A stretch of 64,000 nt of DNA from DASQEH01 sp038237745 (GTDB lineage Bacteria; Actinomycetota; Actinomycetes; Propionibacteriales; Nocardioidaceae), in NCBI GenBank assembly GCA_038237745.1, contig JBBRYJ010000005.1, positions 124,001 through 188,000 of the forward strand. Reading direction: 5' to 3'. Positions 26,152 to 35,150 of the stretch are shown here, piece by piece (positions within the stretch are counted from its first letter, which is position 1; the number at the start of each line of letters is the position of its first letter). Below the pieces are notes generated by a model. The model was not told where the DNA came from, did not search any database, and was given only the letters and a program-made list of their open reading frames with translations. A program made the position numbers and the translations under genes.

Positions 26152-28268
26152 GCCAGGGTCACAGACAGCCCGGGGCGGTGGTCGACGGGAAGGTCGAGCC
26201 GGCCGGTCACTCACCCGAAGCGGTCACGCTCATCGAAGGGTCGGCCTTCTGCGTCTCCGGCCGCTCGGGAGACATCGAGCCCACGGCTACCCAGGGCCTC
26301 TTCCTGCACGACACCAGGGTCTTGTCGCAGTGGCGCCTGGAGCTCGACGGAGCCCGCCCCGAGCCCCTTACGGTCGTGTCCGTAGAGCCGTACGCGGCGG
26401 TCTTCCTCAGTCGCGTGCCGCCAAGCGGCCCGGCGACGCAGCTCTTCGTCGAGCGTCGGCGGTTCGTCGGTCAGGGGATGCGAGAGGACGTCGTGCTGCG
26501 CAACCTCGGCGCCACCCCCGTCAAAGTCGCGGTGAGGCTCGCGGTCGGCGCCGACCTCGCAGGCCTCTTCGAGGTCAAGGACCGACGAGCAGAACCGCGC
26601 AGGGAGGTCTCCGGGACCTTCGGCGACGGCTTCGTGGCAATCGGCTCGGGCTCTGGCGACGCGAGGCGCGGTGTGCGGGTCAGCGCGCAGGGTGCCACGG
26701 CCGAGCCTGGCGCGCTCGCGCTCCTCGCGACCATCGCCCCTCGCAGCCAGTGGCGCACCAGCTTCACTGTCACGCCTGTCGTCGGCGGCAAGGAGGTACC
26801 CGGGTCGTTCTCCGGCGACGACCCGCACCGTTCGCAGCCCGCTCTGCGCATGCGGGGCTGGTGTGGAGCGATCTCCACGTTCGAGACCGACGACGGCCTC
26901 CAGCGCACGCTCGACAGAAGCCGTGAGGACCTCGGCGCGCTGCGCATCGTCGACCCTGACCATGTCGACGAGGTCGCCGTCGCTGCGGGGGCCCCCTGGT
27001 TCATGGCCCTGTTCGGCAGGGACTCGCTGCTCACGTCGTACCTGTCGCTCGTGCTCGGCCCGAGGCATGCTCTGGGTACGCTCCGCGCGCTCGCCAGGAG
27101 ACAGGGGAGCCGAGTCGACCCCTCGACCGAGGAGGAACCCGGCCGGATCCTGCACGAGGCTCGCCGGGGGGTCGACTTCCCGCTCGCCCCTGGCGGCAGC
27201 GGTGTCTACTACGGCACCGCCGACGCGACCCCGCTCTTCGTCGTGCTGCTGGCCGAGCTGGCGCGCTGGGGCGTCGCCGCTGACGACGTCAGCGCACTTC
27301 TCCCACATGCCGACCGCGCTCTCCAGTGGGTGGAGACTTACGGCGACCGCGACGGAGACGGTTTCGTGGAGTACGAACGGATGACCCCGAACGGTCTCGT
27401 CAACCAGGGCTGGAAGGACTCCTACGACGCGATCAGCTTCGCGGACGGAAGGCTGGCGCGGCCGCCCCTCGCGCTCTGCGAGGTTCAGGGCTACGCCTAC
27501 GCCGCCTACCGGGCTCGGGCAGAGCTGGCTGAGGCGGCCGGCGACACCGCGACAGCGCGACACCTCGCCACCAAGGCGGACCGGCTCAAAGCGGCCTTCA
27601 ACGACAGGTTCTGGCTCGCCGACGAGGGCTGGTTCGCCGTGAGCCTGGACGCGGACAAACGGCCCGTCGATTCCTTGACGAGCAACATCGGGCACTGCCT
27701 GTGGAGTGGGATCGTCGATGAGAGCGTGGCGCCACAGGTGGCCGAGCGGCTGATGTCACCGGAGATGTTCTCGGGCTGGGGAGTGCGCACGCTGGCTACC
27801 TCGATGGGTGCATACAACCCGATGAGCTACCACAACGGCTCCGTCTGGCCGCACGACAGCGCGCTCGTCGCCACCGGGCTGATGCGCTACGGCTTCGTCG
27901 AGAGTGCCCAGCAGGTTGCGGCTGGTGTGCTCGACGCCGCCGAATGCTTCGAGGGCCGGCTGCCCGAGCTGCTCTGCGGGTTCGACCGTTCGCAGTACCC
28001 CACTCCCATCGCCTATCCGACGACCTGCTCGCCGCAGGCGTGGGCATCGGCCGCCCCGCTGCAGCTCATCCGTATCCTGGCGGGCTTGGAGCCGGCGATG
28101 CCCAGGCGCCTGGTGGAGCTCACCCCCGCATGGCCCCGGGGCCGAGGTGTCCTGACGATCGACGGACTGGTACTCGGCGCACACCGCACCACGCTGAGTG
28201 TCGACGCAAACTCCGCTCGGTTGTCTGGTCTTCCCGACGACATCGAGGTGGTTCCAGCCTCGCGGTGA
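26148..28268 (+). CDS. Glycogen debranching-like amylo-alpha-1,6-glucosidase family protein
   Basis: 706-aa protein. Residues about 20-210 match the N-terminal bis-GDE domain (TQGLFLHDTRVLSQWRLEL); residues about 270-690 form an (alpha/alpha)6 glycosidase barrel of the MGH1/GH63-like kind, with PWFMALFGRDSLL, GLVNQGWKDSYD and YHNGSVWPHDSALVA, where conserved Asp/Glu residues are candidate catalytic acids. The likely substrate is a trehalose-, glycogen- or glucosylglycerate-type glucan or glucoside; exact specificity cannot be read. The GTG at 26148 overlaps the stop of a possible leader frame; no good ribosome site is seen, fitting coupled translation. Confidence 0.85.
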   Translation: MSQGHRQPGAVVDGKVEPAGHSPEAVTLIEGSAFCVSGRSGDIEPTATQGLFLHDTRVLSQWRLELDGARPEPLTVVSVEPYAAVFLSRVPPSGPATQLFVERRRFVGQGMREDVVLRNLGATPVKVAVRLAVGADLAGLFEVKDRRAEPRREVSGTFGDGFVAIGSGSGDARRGVRVSAQGATAEPGALALLATIAPRSQWRTSFTVTPVVGGKEVPGSFSGDDPHRSQPALRMRGWCGAISTFETDDGLQRTLDRSREDLGALRIVDPDHVDEVAVAAGAPWFMALFGRDSLLTSYLSLVLGPRHALGTLRALARRQGSRVDPSTEEEPGRILHEARRGVDFPLAPGGSGVYYGTADATPLFVVLLAELARWGVAADDVSALLPHADRALQWVETYGDRDGDGFVEYERMTPNGLVNQGWKDSYDAISFADGRLARPPLALCEVQGYAYAAYRARAELAEAAGDTATARHLATKADRLKAAFNDRFWLADEGWFAVSLDADKRPVDSLTSNIGHCLWSGIVDESVAPQVAERLMSPEMFSGWGVRTLATSMGAYNPMSYHNGSVWPHDSALVATGLMRYGFVESAQQVAAGVLDAAECFEGRLPELLCGFDRSQYPTPIAYPTTCSPQAWASAAPLQLIRILAGLEPAMPRRLVELTPAWPRGRGVLTIDGLVLGAHRTTLSVDANSARLSGLPDDIEVVPASR

Positions 28269-28337
28269 CGGCTCCCGTGTTCGCCTTCGGGGACCGTACC
28301 GGTAGCGTCGGGCGCCGATGGTCGAGAGGAAGCTGAC

Positions 28338-29042
28338 GTGAGCAGGTCTGTGCTCGTCACGGGCGGGAACCGCGGTATCGGGCGGGCGATCGCCGCGGCG
28401 TTCGCCGAGGCCGGTGACCACGTCGCCGTGACCTACCGGTCGGGTGAGCCTCCTGAGGGTTTCCTCGCGGTGCGGTGCGATGTGACGAGGTCCGAGGACG
28501 TCGAGTCTGCCTTTACGGAGATCGAAGCAGAACAGGGGCCGGTCGAGGTTCTCGTCTCGAACGCAGGCATCACGCGCGACGGGCTAGTTCTCCGGATGGC
28601 GGAGGACGACTGGTCGTCGGTCATCGAGACGAACCTGACCGGGTCGTTCCGGGTCGCCAAGAGGGCTGCAAAGGGCATGCTCCGGCTCAAGCGCGGGCGG
28701 ATCGTCCTCATCTCATCGGTGGTCGGCCTGTTGGGTTCGGCCGGCCAGGTGAACTACGCCGCCAGCAAGGCAGGTCTGGTGGGCATGGCTCGCTCACTGG
28801 CGCGGGAGCTCGGCAGTCGCTCGATCACCACGAATGTCGTCGCACCGGGTTTCGTCGACACCGACATGACCTCGGAGCTGTCGGACGAGAAGAAGGCGGA
28901 GTACGCCAAAGCGGTCCCGCTGGGACGCTTCACCACAAGTGAGGAGGTCGCCGGAGTCGTGCGCTGGCTTGCGTCCGACGAAGCGGCCTACATCACCGGC
29001 GCAGTCATCCCTGTCGACGGCGGGCTAGGTATGGGGCACTGA
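28338..29042 (+). CDS. fabG: 3-oxoacyl-ACP reductase FabG (MabA-like)
   Basis: 234-aa NADPH-dependent SDR that reduces 3-ketoacyl-ACP in type II fatty acid synthesis. TGGNRGIG binds the cofactor, SNAGI follows, and the catalytic Ser and YAASK are in SSVVGLLGSAGQVNYAASKAG. It is followed 52 nt later by fabI, the same order as mabA-inhA in mycobacteria, so the pair forms the reductive half of the elongation cycle. GTG 28338 is the start; a weak TAGCGT box lies at 28303. Confidence 0.94.
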   Translation: MSRSVLVTGGNRGIGRAIAAAFAEAGDHVAVTYRSGEPPEGFLAVRCDVTRSEDVESAFTEIEAEQGPVEVLVSNAGITRDGLVLRMAEDDWSSVIETNLTGSFRVAKRAAKGMLRLKRGRIVLISSVVGLLGSAGQVNYAASKAGLVGMARSLARELGSRSITTNVVAPGFVDTDMTSELSDEKKAEYAKAVPLGRFTTSEEVAGVVRWLASDEAAYITGAVIPVDGGLGMGH

Positions 29043-29094
29043 CGCAGACCGCGTACGCCGCCGGGTCCACCACAGATAGGAAAGGTTGATGACG

Positions 29095-29865
29095 ATGGGC
29101 ATACTCGAGGGCAAGCGGATCCTCGTCGCCGGCGTGACGTTGGACTCGTCCATCGGCTTCGCGACGGCGAAGGTCGCCCAGGAGCAGGGCGCCACGGTGG
29201 TCGTCTCCAACTTCGGCCGGGCCCTGTCGATCACGAGGCGCATCGCCCGCCGTCTTCCCACGGAGCCACCGGTCATCGAGCTCGACGTCAGCGACGACGC
29301 TCACCTAGACCGGCTGGCCGACGAGCTGGGGAAACATGTCGACGGCCTCGACGGCGTCGTGCATGCGATCGCCTACGGGAACCCCGAGACCATCCTCGGC
29401 GGGAAGTTCCTCTCGGGACCCTGGGACGACGTGGCCCAGGCAGTGCGTGTCTCGGCGTACTCCTACAAGTCACTGGCCCTCGCCTGTCTCCCCCTGATGC
29501 AGAGGGGAGGCAGCGTCGTCGGCTGCACGTTCGACGCGAGCGTTGCGTGGCCGGGGTATGACTGGATGGGTTTCGCGAAGGGCGCGTTGGAGTCGTGCAA
29601 CCGCTACCTGGCCCGAGACCTCGGGCCGATGGGGATCCGGTCGAACCTCATCTCCGCCGGCGCGCTGAAGACTCTCGCCGCGAAGGCGATCCCGGGGTTC
29701 GAGCTGTTCGAGGGGGAGTGGAAGAAGCGAGCGCCGCTCGGCTGGGACATGGAGGATCTCGAACCCACTGCCCGCACGATCGTGGCGCTGCTCAGCGACT
29801 TCATGCCGGCGACGACCGGTGAGATCGTGCACGTCGACGGCGGCTACCACGCGATGGGCGCCTAG
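29095..29865 (+). CDS. fabI: Enoyl-ACP reductase FabI (InhA-like)
   Basis: 256-aa NADH-dependent enoyl-ACP reductase. GVTLDSSIGFATA is the modified nucleotide loop of the FabI/InhA family, and the Tyr-x6-Lys pair is YDWMGFAK, close to the InhA motif. It completes fatty-acid elongation together with the preceding fabG. AGGAAAGG lies 9 nt before ATG 29095, hence this start; ATG 29089 and TTG 29086 are in frame but too close to the ribosome site. A strong hairpin ends the unit at 29867. Confidence 0.95.
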   Translation: MGILEGKRILVAGVTLDSSIGFATAKVAQEQGATVVVSNFGRALSITRRIARRLPTEPPVIELDVSDDAHLDRLADELGKHVDGLDGVVHAIAYGNPETILGGKFLSGPWDDVAQAVRVSAYSYKSLALACLPLMQRGGSVVGCTFDASVAWPGYDWMGFAKGALESCNRYLARDLGPMGIRSNLISAGALKTLAAKAIPGFELFEGEWKKRAPLGWDMEDLEPTARTIVALLSDFMPATTGEIVHVDGGYHAMGA

Positions 29866-29866
29866 C

Positions 29867-29901
29867 AACCGTCGTCTCTTACCGCGGTAGGGACGACGGT
29901 T
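29867..29901 (+). terminator. Strong terminator after fabI
   Basis: AACCGTCGTC (29867-29876) and GACGACGGTT (29892-29901) form a perfect 10-bp stem; the 15-nt loop contains the palindrome TACCGCGGTA that can extend the structure. TTG follows. It lies 2 nt after the fabI stop and separates fatty-acid genes from the purine block. Confidence 0.8.
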
Positions 29902-29931
29902 TGCCCACGCCTGCCCGGTGAGCCGAGCCTC

Positions 29932-29960
29932 TTGACGAGGTTCGGCGCTCTCACTAGGCT
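29932..29960 (+). promoter_or_regulatory. Promoter of the purine-uptake/oxidation operon
   Basis: TTGACG (29932-29937), a 17-nt spacer and TAGGCT (29955-29960) make a good sigma-70-type promoter. Transcription would start near 29967, about 48 nt before the permease ATG. The 15-bp dyad at 29983-29997 lies just downstream of this start. Confidence 0.7.
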
Positions 29961-29982
29961 GCTCCGCGAGACGGAATCAAAA

Positions 29983-29997
29983 GTCCGCATCGCGGAA
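29983..29997 (+). promoter_or_regulatory. Candidate IclR-type operator, site 1
   Basis: GTCCGCATCGCGGAA matches TTCCG-N5-CGGAA at nine of ten positions. It begins 22 nt after the -10 box, in the transcribed leader. Similar 15-mers sit at 39752-39766 and 41150-41164. IclR-family proteins commonly bind dyads of about this length; binding by the regulator at 38973-39722 is inferred. Confidence 0.6.
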
Positions 29998-30014
29998 CTC
30001 CGGAAGAGGCCCTT

Positions 30015-31946
30015 ATGTCATCAGCCACCGTTCCAGCCCCCGTACCACGAACCAGCGTCAAGCATCCTGTCGACGAGGTGCTGCCAGTTCCGCAGCTCGC
30101 GATCTACGGCTTCCAACACGTACTCGCCTTCTATGCAGGCGCAGTCATCGTGCCGATCCTGCTCGCCGGAGCCATCGGCCTGAGCACGACGCAGCTCATC
30201 CACCTGATCAACGCCGACCTGTTCACCTGCGGCATCGCGTCGATCATCCAGTCGGTGGGCTTCTGGAAGATCGGCGTGAGGCTGCCCCTGTTGCAGGGCG
30301 TCACGTTCACGGCCGTCTCGCCCATGATCGCGATCGGCGTTGCGGCCGGTGGTGGGACCGACGGGCTTCGCGAGATCTATGGCGCCGTCATCGTCGCGGG
30401 ACTCTTCACCTTCCTCATGGCCCCGTACTTCGGCAGGCTCATCCGTTTCTTCCCGCCGGTGGTCACAGGCTCGGTCATCAGCATCATCGGCATCGCGCTG
30501 CTGCCCGTTGCGGCCACGGACGCCGTCCAGGACGGCAACCCGGTCGGCGCCCTGAGCGGTAAGGGCCTGGCGTACGCCTTGTTCACGCTGGCGATCATCG
30601 TGCTGATCCAGCGCGTGTTCAAGGGGTTCATGGCGACGGTGGCCGTCCTTGCAGGCCTCGTGATCGGAACGGTCGTGGCGGCCATGTTGGGCGACGCGCA
30701 CTTCGACAGCGTCGGCCAGAGTGACTGGGCTGGTGTGACGAGGCCCTTCTTCTTCGGGATCCCGACGTTCTCGATCACTGCGATCCTGTCGATGATCGTC
30801 GTCATGCTCATCACGGCTGTCGAGACCACCGGCGACGTGTTCGCCACAGGGGAGATCGTGCAGAAGCGCGTCGGCCAGGAGGACGTGTCACGTGCCCTGC
30901 GGGCAGACGGACTGGCGACCACCATCGGCGGCGTCTTGAACTCCTTCCCCTACACGTGCTTCGCAGAGAACGTCGGCCTCGTGCGGCTCACCGGCATCAA
31001 GAGCCGCTTCGTGGTGGCGGCCGCAGGCGGGTTCATGATTGTCATCGGCCTCATCCCCAAGGCCGGCGCCATCGTGGCAAGCATCCCCCTCTCGGTGCTG
31101 GGCGGTGCCGCCCTGGCGATGTTCGCGACGGTCGCCGTGGTCGGGTTCCAGACGCTGTCGCGAGTCGACTTCAACGACCACCGCAACGTCGTCATCGTCG
31201 CGACGAGTATCGGCCTCGCCGTCCTCGTCACGGTGAAACCTGACCTGTACACGGTGGTGCCGGGGGGCCGCTGGAGCGCGATGATCTTCAACAGCGGCAT
31301 CACGCTTGGCAGCATCACGGCGATCCTGCTCAATTTGATCTTCTTCCATGTCGGCAAGAGCTTCGGACCGGCGGTGGCCGGAACGCCCGGAGGCGGCGTC
31401 GTCCGTCTCGACCAGGTCAACACGATGAGCTCCGAGGAGTTCGCCTCGACGTTCTCCGGCCTCTTTCAAGGGTCGCCGTGGGCCGTCGAGCGGGCGTACC
31501 AGCAGCGACCGTTCGCTGACACGCAGGATCTCCGACTGGCCTTCCAGGAGGCGATGTTCTCCGCGTCACGTGAGGAGCAGACGGCCCTGCTCCAGTCATA
31601 CCCCGACCTCGGTCAGGGTCCCGCCGGACCGGAGTCCGTTCGGGACCAGGCCGATCTCGGGCTGGGCAACCTGCACGACGAGGACTACGAGGAGTTCACG
31701 GCCCTCAACAGCGCATACCGAGAGCGGTTCGGCTTCCCGTTCATCGTGTCCGTCCGCAACATGGACAGCCGAGACCGCGTGCTCGAGATCGGTCACCAGC
31801 GGCTCAGCCACTCACCGAACCAGGAGCGCGCCACAGCCCTGATCGAGGTGGCCAAGATCGTCAACAGCCGTTTCGACGACCTGGTAGCCGGCGCCAACCC
31901 GATCCACACCTCCCGCACCCAGCGGTTCGACTCTCTGGACACCTGA
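30015..31946 (+). CDS. NCS2 purine permease fused to an OHCU-decarboxylase-like domain
   Basis: 643-aa fusion. Residues about 25-450 are a nucleobase:cation symporter-2 permease with about 12-14 helices (QHVLAFYAGAVIVPI, the motif region AVETTGDVFATGEIV, NSFPYTCFAENVGLV), expected to import urate or xanthine. Residues about 462-625 are homologous to 2-oxo-4-hydroxy-4-carboxy-5-ureidoimidazoline decarboxylase (FQGSPWAVERAY, RERFGFPFIVSVRN). In this cytoplasmic tail the usual catalytic His is Tyr529 (SYPDLG) and the Glu of the SxxEQ motif is Asp544 (SVRDQ), so catalysis is doubtful. It starts the uric-acid operon; the next gene begins right after its stop. Confidence 0.92.
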   Translation: MSSATVPAPVPRTSVKHPVDEVLPVPQLAIYGFQHVLAFYAGAVIVPILLAGAIGLSTTQLIHLINADLFTCGIASIIQSVGFWKIGVRLPLLQGVTFTAVSPMIAIGVAAGGGTDGLREIYGAVIVAGLFTFLMAPYFGRLIRFFPPVVTGSVISIIGIALLPVAATDAVQDGNPVGALSGKGLAYALFTLAIIVLIQRVFKGFMATVAVLAGLVIGTVVAAMLGDAHFDSVGQSDWAGVTRPFFFGIPTFSITAILSMIVVMLITAVETTGDVFATGEIVQKRVGQEDVSRALRADGLATTIGGVLNSFPYTCFAENVGLVRLTGIKSRFVVAAAGGFMIVIGLIPKAGAIVASIPLSVLGGAALAMFATVAVVGFQTLSRVDFNDHRNVVIVATSIGLAVLVTVKPDLYTVVPGGRWSAMIFNSGITLGSITAILLNLIFFHVGKSFGPAVAGTPGGGVVRLDQVNTMSSEEFASTFSGLFQGSPWAVERAYQQRPFADTQDLRLAFQEAMFSASREEQTALLQSYPDLGQGPAGPESVRDQADLGLGNLHDEDYEEFTALNSAYRERFGFPFIVSVRNMDSRDRVLEIGHQRLSHSPNQERATALIEVAKIVNSRFDDLVAGANPIHTSRTQRFDSLDT

Positions 31947-32501
31947 GTGGCGATGACGCATACGACACGGGACGCAGAGGCCGACGTCGACCACTTCAAC
32001 CGAACACCGGAGAGCGAGGCGAGGACGTTGCTCGAGTCGTGCCTGGCTGTGCCGCGATGGGTCGACGAGGTCCTGGCCGGGCGTCCGTACCGGTCGGGAG
32101 AGCAGTTGGTGGGCGCAGCGCGCGCCCTGGCGGGTGAGCTCACAGCCGACGAGGTCGACGCCGCCATGGCGCGCCACCCCAGGATCGGTGAGGATGCCGG
32201 GGCGGCGCACGACATTGAGCACTCGCGCCGGGAACAGGCCACGATCGAGGCAGAAGACACGTGGGTGCGCGACGAGCTTGCGGAAGGCAACCGGGAGTAC
32301 GAGGCGAGGTTCGGCAGGGTGTTCCTGATCCGGGCAGCCGGTCGCACGTTTCGGGAGGTGCTCGACGAGCTTCGCCGCCGGCTTCAGAACGCTCCCGAGG
32401 TGGAGACGGGAGAAGTCGTCGGCCAGCTCACCGAGATCGCCTCGCTGCGGCTCGAGCGTGTCCTCGCCAACCGGCCGGAACCGCGGGCGGTGACGCGGTG
32501 A
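31947..32501 (+). CDS. uraD: OHCU decarboxylase
   Basis: 184-aa enzyme converting 2-oxo-4-hydroxy-4-carboxy-5-ureidoimidazoline to S-allantoin, the last step of urate oxidation. The catalytic His77 (RHPRIG) and Glu96 (SRREQA) are both present, in contrast to the fused copy in the preceding permease. RPYRSGEQL and the helix EVLDELRRRLQN are also typical. GTG 31947 abuts the permease stop; ATG 31953 is an alternative. The stop overlaps the next gene as GTGA, so the three urate-degrading steps are co-translated. Confidence 0.92.
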   Translation: MAMTHTTRDAEADVDHFNRTPESEARTLLESCLAVPRWVDEVLAGRPYRSGEQLVGAARALAGELTADEVDAAMARHPRIGEDAGAAHDIEHSRREQATIEAEDTWVRDELAEGNREYEARFGRVFLIRAAGRTFREVLDELRRRLQNAPEVETGEVVGQLTEIASLRLERVLANRPEPRAVTR

Positions 32502-32830
32502 GCTACGTCACGACGCACGTGCTCGACACGGCGCGGGGTCGTCCCGGGACGGGTATCGCCCTCAGGCTCGAACGGGTGGCGGAGCCGTCGGAGCTGGTCG
32601 CCGCCGGCGTGACGGACGACGACGGGAGGGTGGACGACCTCGGACCGGACTCTCTGCCAGTCGGCACCTACCGGCTGAGGTTCGACACGGCGGCGTACTT
32701 CGCGGCATCGGGTGATCCGGGATTCTTCCCGACCATCGAGGTCACGTTCTCCACCCTGGAGTCCGAACCGCACTACCACGTGCCCCTGCTGCTCAGCCCG
32801 TTCGCGTACTCGACATACAGGGGAAGCTAG
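32498..32830 (+). CDS. uraH: 5-hydroxyisourate hydrolase
   Basis: 110-aa transthyretin-fold enzyme hydrolysing 5-hydroxyisourate to OHCU. It starts with VTTHVLDTARGRPG (catalytic His in THVLD), has HYHVPLLLSPFAYSTY and ends in the signature YRGS that separates true HIU hydrolases from transthyretin. GTG 32498 overlaps the uraD stop. The uricase gene follows 16 nt later, giving substrate and product enzymes side by side. Confidence 0.95.
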   Translation: MSYVTTHVLDTARGRPGTGIALRLERVAEPSELVAAGVTDDDGRVDDLGPDSLPVGTYRLRFDTAAYFAASGDPGFFPTIEVTFSTLESEPHYHVPLLLSPFAYSTYRGS

Positions 32831-32846
32831 GAAGAGGTCTGAAGTC

Positions 32847-33746
32847 ATGAGTATCGTGCTCGGTCCCAACCAGTACGGCAAGGCGGAGAACCGCGTCGTG
32901 CGGATCTATCGCGATAGGCCTCGACACGAGATCAGGGACATCAACGTGTCGACGTCGCTGCGGGGCGACTTCTCCGACGCGCACCTGGCCGGCGACCAGT
33001 CACGGGTGCTGCCGACCGACACGCAGAAGCAGACCGTGTACGCCTTCGCGAAGAAGGTCGGCGTCGGCGAGATTGAGGAGTTCGCGCTCGCCCTTGGGCG
33101 GCACTTCGTCGGCGACGTCGAGCCCGTGCAGGGTGCCCGGATCGCGGTCGAGGAGTACGCCTGGGAGCGGATCAGCGTCGACGGCACCGAGCATGACCAC
33201 AGCTGGGTGCGAAAGGGGCAGGAGACACGTACGACGGTTCTGACGATCGACGGCAAGGGCGGTGCGGAGACGCTCGTGTCGGGTCTCGAGGACCTCGTGG
33301 TGCTGAAGTCGACCGGTTCGGAGTTCCATGACTTCCTCGTCGACGAGTACACGACGCTCGCCCCCACGACGGACCGGGTCATGGCGACGTCGCTCACGGC
33401 TCGGTGGCGCTACGTCGGAACCGACGTCGACTGGGGTTCGTCGTACGCAGGGATAAGGCAGACCATGCTGGAGCAGTTCGCGACCGTGCACAGCCTGGCT
33501 CTCCAGCAGACCCTTTACGAGATGGGCAGAGCGGCTCTCGAGGCGCACCCCCAGGTCGCGGAGATCAGGTTCTCGGCACCCAACAAGCACCACTTCGTCT
33601 ACGACCTGTCACCCTTCGGTCTCGACAACCCGAACGAGGTGTTCCACGCCGACGACCGTCCCTACGGGCTGATCGAGGCCACCGTGATGCGCGACGACGC
33701 ACCATCGGCCGGTCGTGCCTGGGACTCGATCCCCGGCTTCTGCTGA
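32847..33746 (+). CDS. uox: Urate oxidase (uricase)
   Basis: 299-aa cofactor-free oxidase making 5-hydroxyisourate and H2O2 from urate. Tandem tunnelling-fold features are present: NQYGKAENRVVRI with the catalytic Lys, the Thr-Asp of LPTDTQKQTVYAFA, and PNKHHFVYDL with the catalytic His. No C-terminal peroxisomal signal, as expected for bacteria. AGGAAGAGG lies about 10 nt before ATG 32847. The H2O2 made here implies a need for catalase, which is not in the window. Confidence 0.96.
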   Translation: MSIVLGPNQYGKAENRVVRIYRDRPRHEIRDINVSTSLRGDFSDAHLAGDQSRVLPTDTQKQTVYAFAKKVGVGEIEEFALALGRHFVGDVEPVQGARIAVEEYAWERISVDGTEHDHSWVRKGQETRTTVLTIDGKGGAETLVSGLEDLVVLKSTGSEFHDFLVDEYTTLAPTTDRVMATSLTARWRYVGTDVDWGSSYAGIRQTMLEQFATVHSLALQQTLYEMGRAALEAHPQVAEIRFSAPNKHHFVYDLSPFGLDNPNEVFHADDRPYGLIEATVMRDDAPSAGRAWDSIPGFC

Positions 33747-33782
33747 GCCGACCCGCGAGACCGAAGACACGAGGAGCTGCCG

Positions 33783-34670
33783 ATGGACTTCCTGCGACCC
33801 GCCACGATGGCCGACGCGCTCGCCGCGAAGGCGGAGCACGCCGGGGTGGTGCCCATGCAGGGGGGCACCGACGTCATGGTGGAGATGAACTTCGACAGGC
33901 ACCGACCCCGCGCGCTGATGGATCTCACCAGGATCGCCGAGCTGGCCGAGTGGGGTACCGACGGGGAGCAGGTCAGGATCGGCGCCGGCGTCACGTACTC
34001 ACGCATCATCGACGAGCTGGCTGATCGTCTTCCAGGGCTTGCCATGGCCTCGCGCACGGTCGGGTCGCCCCAGATCCGCAACCGCGGCACCGTCGGCGGC
34101 AACCTCGGAGCAGCATCGCCAGCCGGGGACGCGCACCCGGCTCTGCTCGCGGCCGATGCCGAAATCGAGCTCCAGTCGGTCGAGGGCACCCGGACCGTCC
34201 GTGCCGAGGACTTCTACCTCGGGGTGAAGCGAAACGCCGCTCGCCCGGACGAGCTGATCTCCGCCATCTATGTGACGCCGCCGTCCGGACCGCAGCAGTT
34301 CAGCAAGATCGGTACCCGCAACGCCATGGTGATCTCGGTGGCTGCCTTTGGGTTCGCCCTGCATCCGGACCGCTCGGAGGTCCGTACCGGTATCGGGTCC
34401 GTGGCACCGACGCCGAGGCGTGCCTACGAGGCGGAGAGCTTCCTCGCCGCGGCTCTCGGCGAGGGTGGGCTCTGGGAGTCGCGCGGGGCGCTGCCCGACG
34501 GTCTGGCCGACGAGTTCGGTCAGCGGGTCCGAGCCGCGGGGTCACCCATCGACGACGTCCGCGGTACCGCGGCCTACCGGCTCCACGCCCTGGCCGTGAT
34601 GGCGCGTCGCGCGCTCACCTGGGCTTGGAACGAGTACAGCACGGCTTGCGACCAGACGAGGAGGGACTGA
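33783..34670 (+). CDS. xdhB: Xanthine dehydrogenase FAD-binding subunit
   Basis: 295-aa middle subunit of a three-subunit xanthine dehydrogenase that passes electrons from the Fe-S centres to NAD+. QGGTDVMVEMN and GTVGGNLGAASPAGD are the FAD-binding motifs of the CoxM/PucC family, and the C-terminal half is the CO-dehydrogenase flavoprotein fold. CACGAGGAGC supplies the ribosome site for ATG 33783. The 2Fe-2S subunit gene follows after 3 nt. Confidence 0.92.
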   Translation: MDFLRPATMADALAAKAEHAGVVPMQGGTDVMVEMNFDRHRPRALMDLTRIAELAEWGTDGEQVRIGAGVTYSRIIDELADRLPGLAMASRTVGSPQIRNRGTVGGNLGAASPAGDAHPALLAADAEIELQSVEGTRTVRAEDFYLGVKRNAARPDELISAIYVTPPSGPQQFSKIGTRNAMVISVAAFGFALHPDRSEVRTGIGSVAPTPRRAYEAESFLAAALGEGGLWESRGALPDGLADEFGQRVRAAGSPIDDVRGTAAYRLHALAVMARRALTWAWNEYSTACDQTRRD

Positions 34671-34673
34671 CAG

Positions 34674-35150
34674 ATGCGGATAACGGCGACCGTCAACGGG
34701 CAGCATCGGGAGATCGACGACGTGTGGGAGGGCGAGAGCCTGCTGTACGTCCTGCGTGAACGGATGGGGCTGCCAGGGTCGAAGAACGCCTGTGAGCAGG
34801 GTGAGTGCGGCTCGTGCACGGTCTACCTCGACGGTGTCGCCGCCTGCGCCTGCCTGGTCGCCGGCGGGCAGATCGAGGGTCGCGACGTGGTGACCGTCGA
34901 GGGCCTGGCGGGTGACGACGGCCTGCACCCCGTCCAACAGGCCTTCCTCGAGGCGGGTGCTGTGCAGTGCGGCTTCTGCACGCCGGGGCTCATCGTGCAG
35001 ACGCACGACCTGCTGAGCCGGGTCGACAACCCGAGCGACCCCGAGATCCGGGAAGCTCTCGCTGGCAACCTCTGCCGGTGCACAGGTTACGAGAAGATCC
35101 TCGACGCCGTCCGGCTGGCGGCGGGACGCATGGCTGGGAGCGACCGGTGA
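34674..35150 (+). CDS. xdhC: Xanthine dehydrogenase 2Fe-2S subunit
   Basis: 158-aa small subunit carrying two [2Fe-2S] clusters. The N-terminal plant-ferredoxin-like cluster is held by NACEQGECGSCTVYLDG plus a later Cys (AACACLV); the C-terminal four-helix cluster by QCGFCTPG and NLCRCTGY. The symbol follows E. coli usage and does not mean the XdhC maturation factor. The stop overlaps the deaminase start as GTGA. Confidence 0.93.
   Translation: MRITATVNGQHREIDDVWEGESLLYVLRERMGLPGSKNACEQGECGSCTVYLDGVAACACLVAGGQIEGRDVVTVEGLAGDDGLHPVQQAFLEAGAVQCGFCTPGLIVQTHDLLSRVDNPSDPEIREALAGNLCRCTGYEKILDAVRLAAGRMAGSDR

Noticed and set aside
30015..31946. Permease-decarboxylase fusion as an assembly or frameshift artefact
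   Set aside because: The frame is continuous for 643 codons, domain order and linker are sensible, and a separate in-phase decarboxylase gene starts right after its stop.
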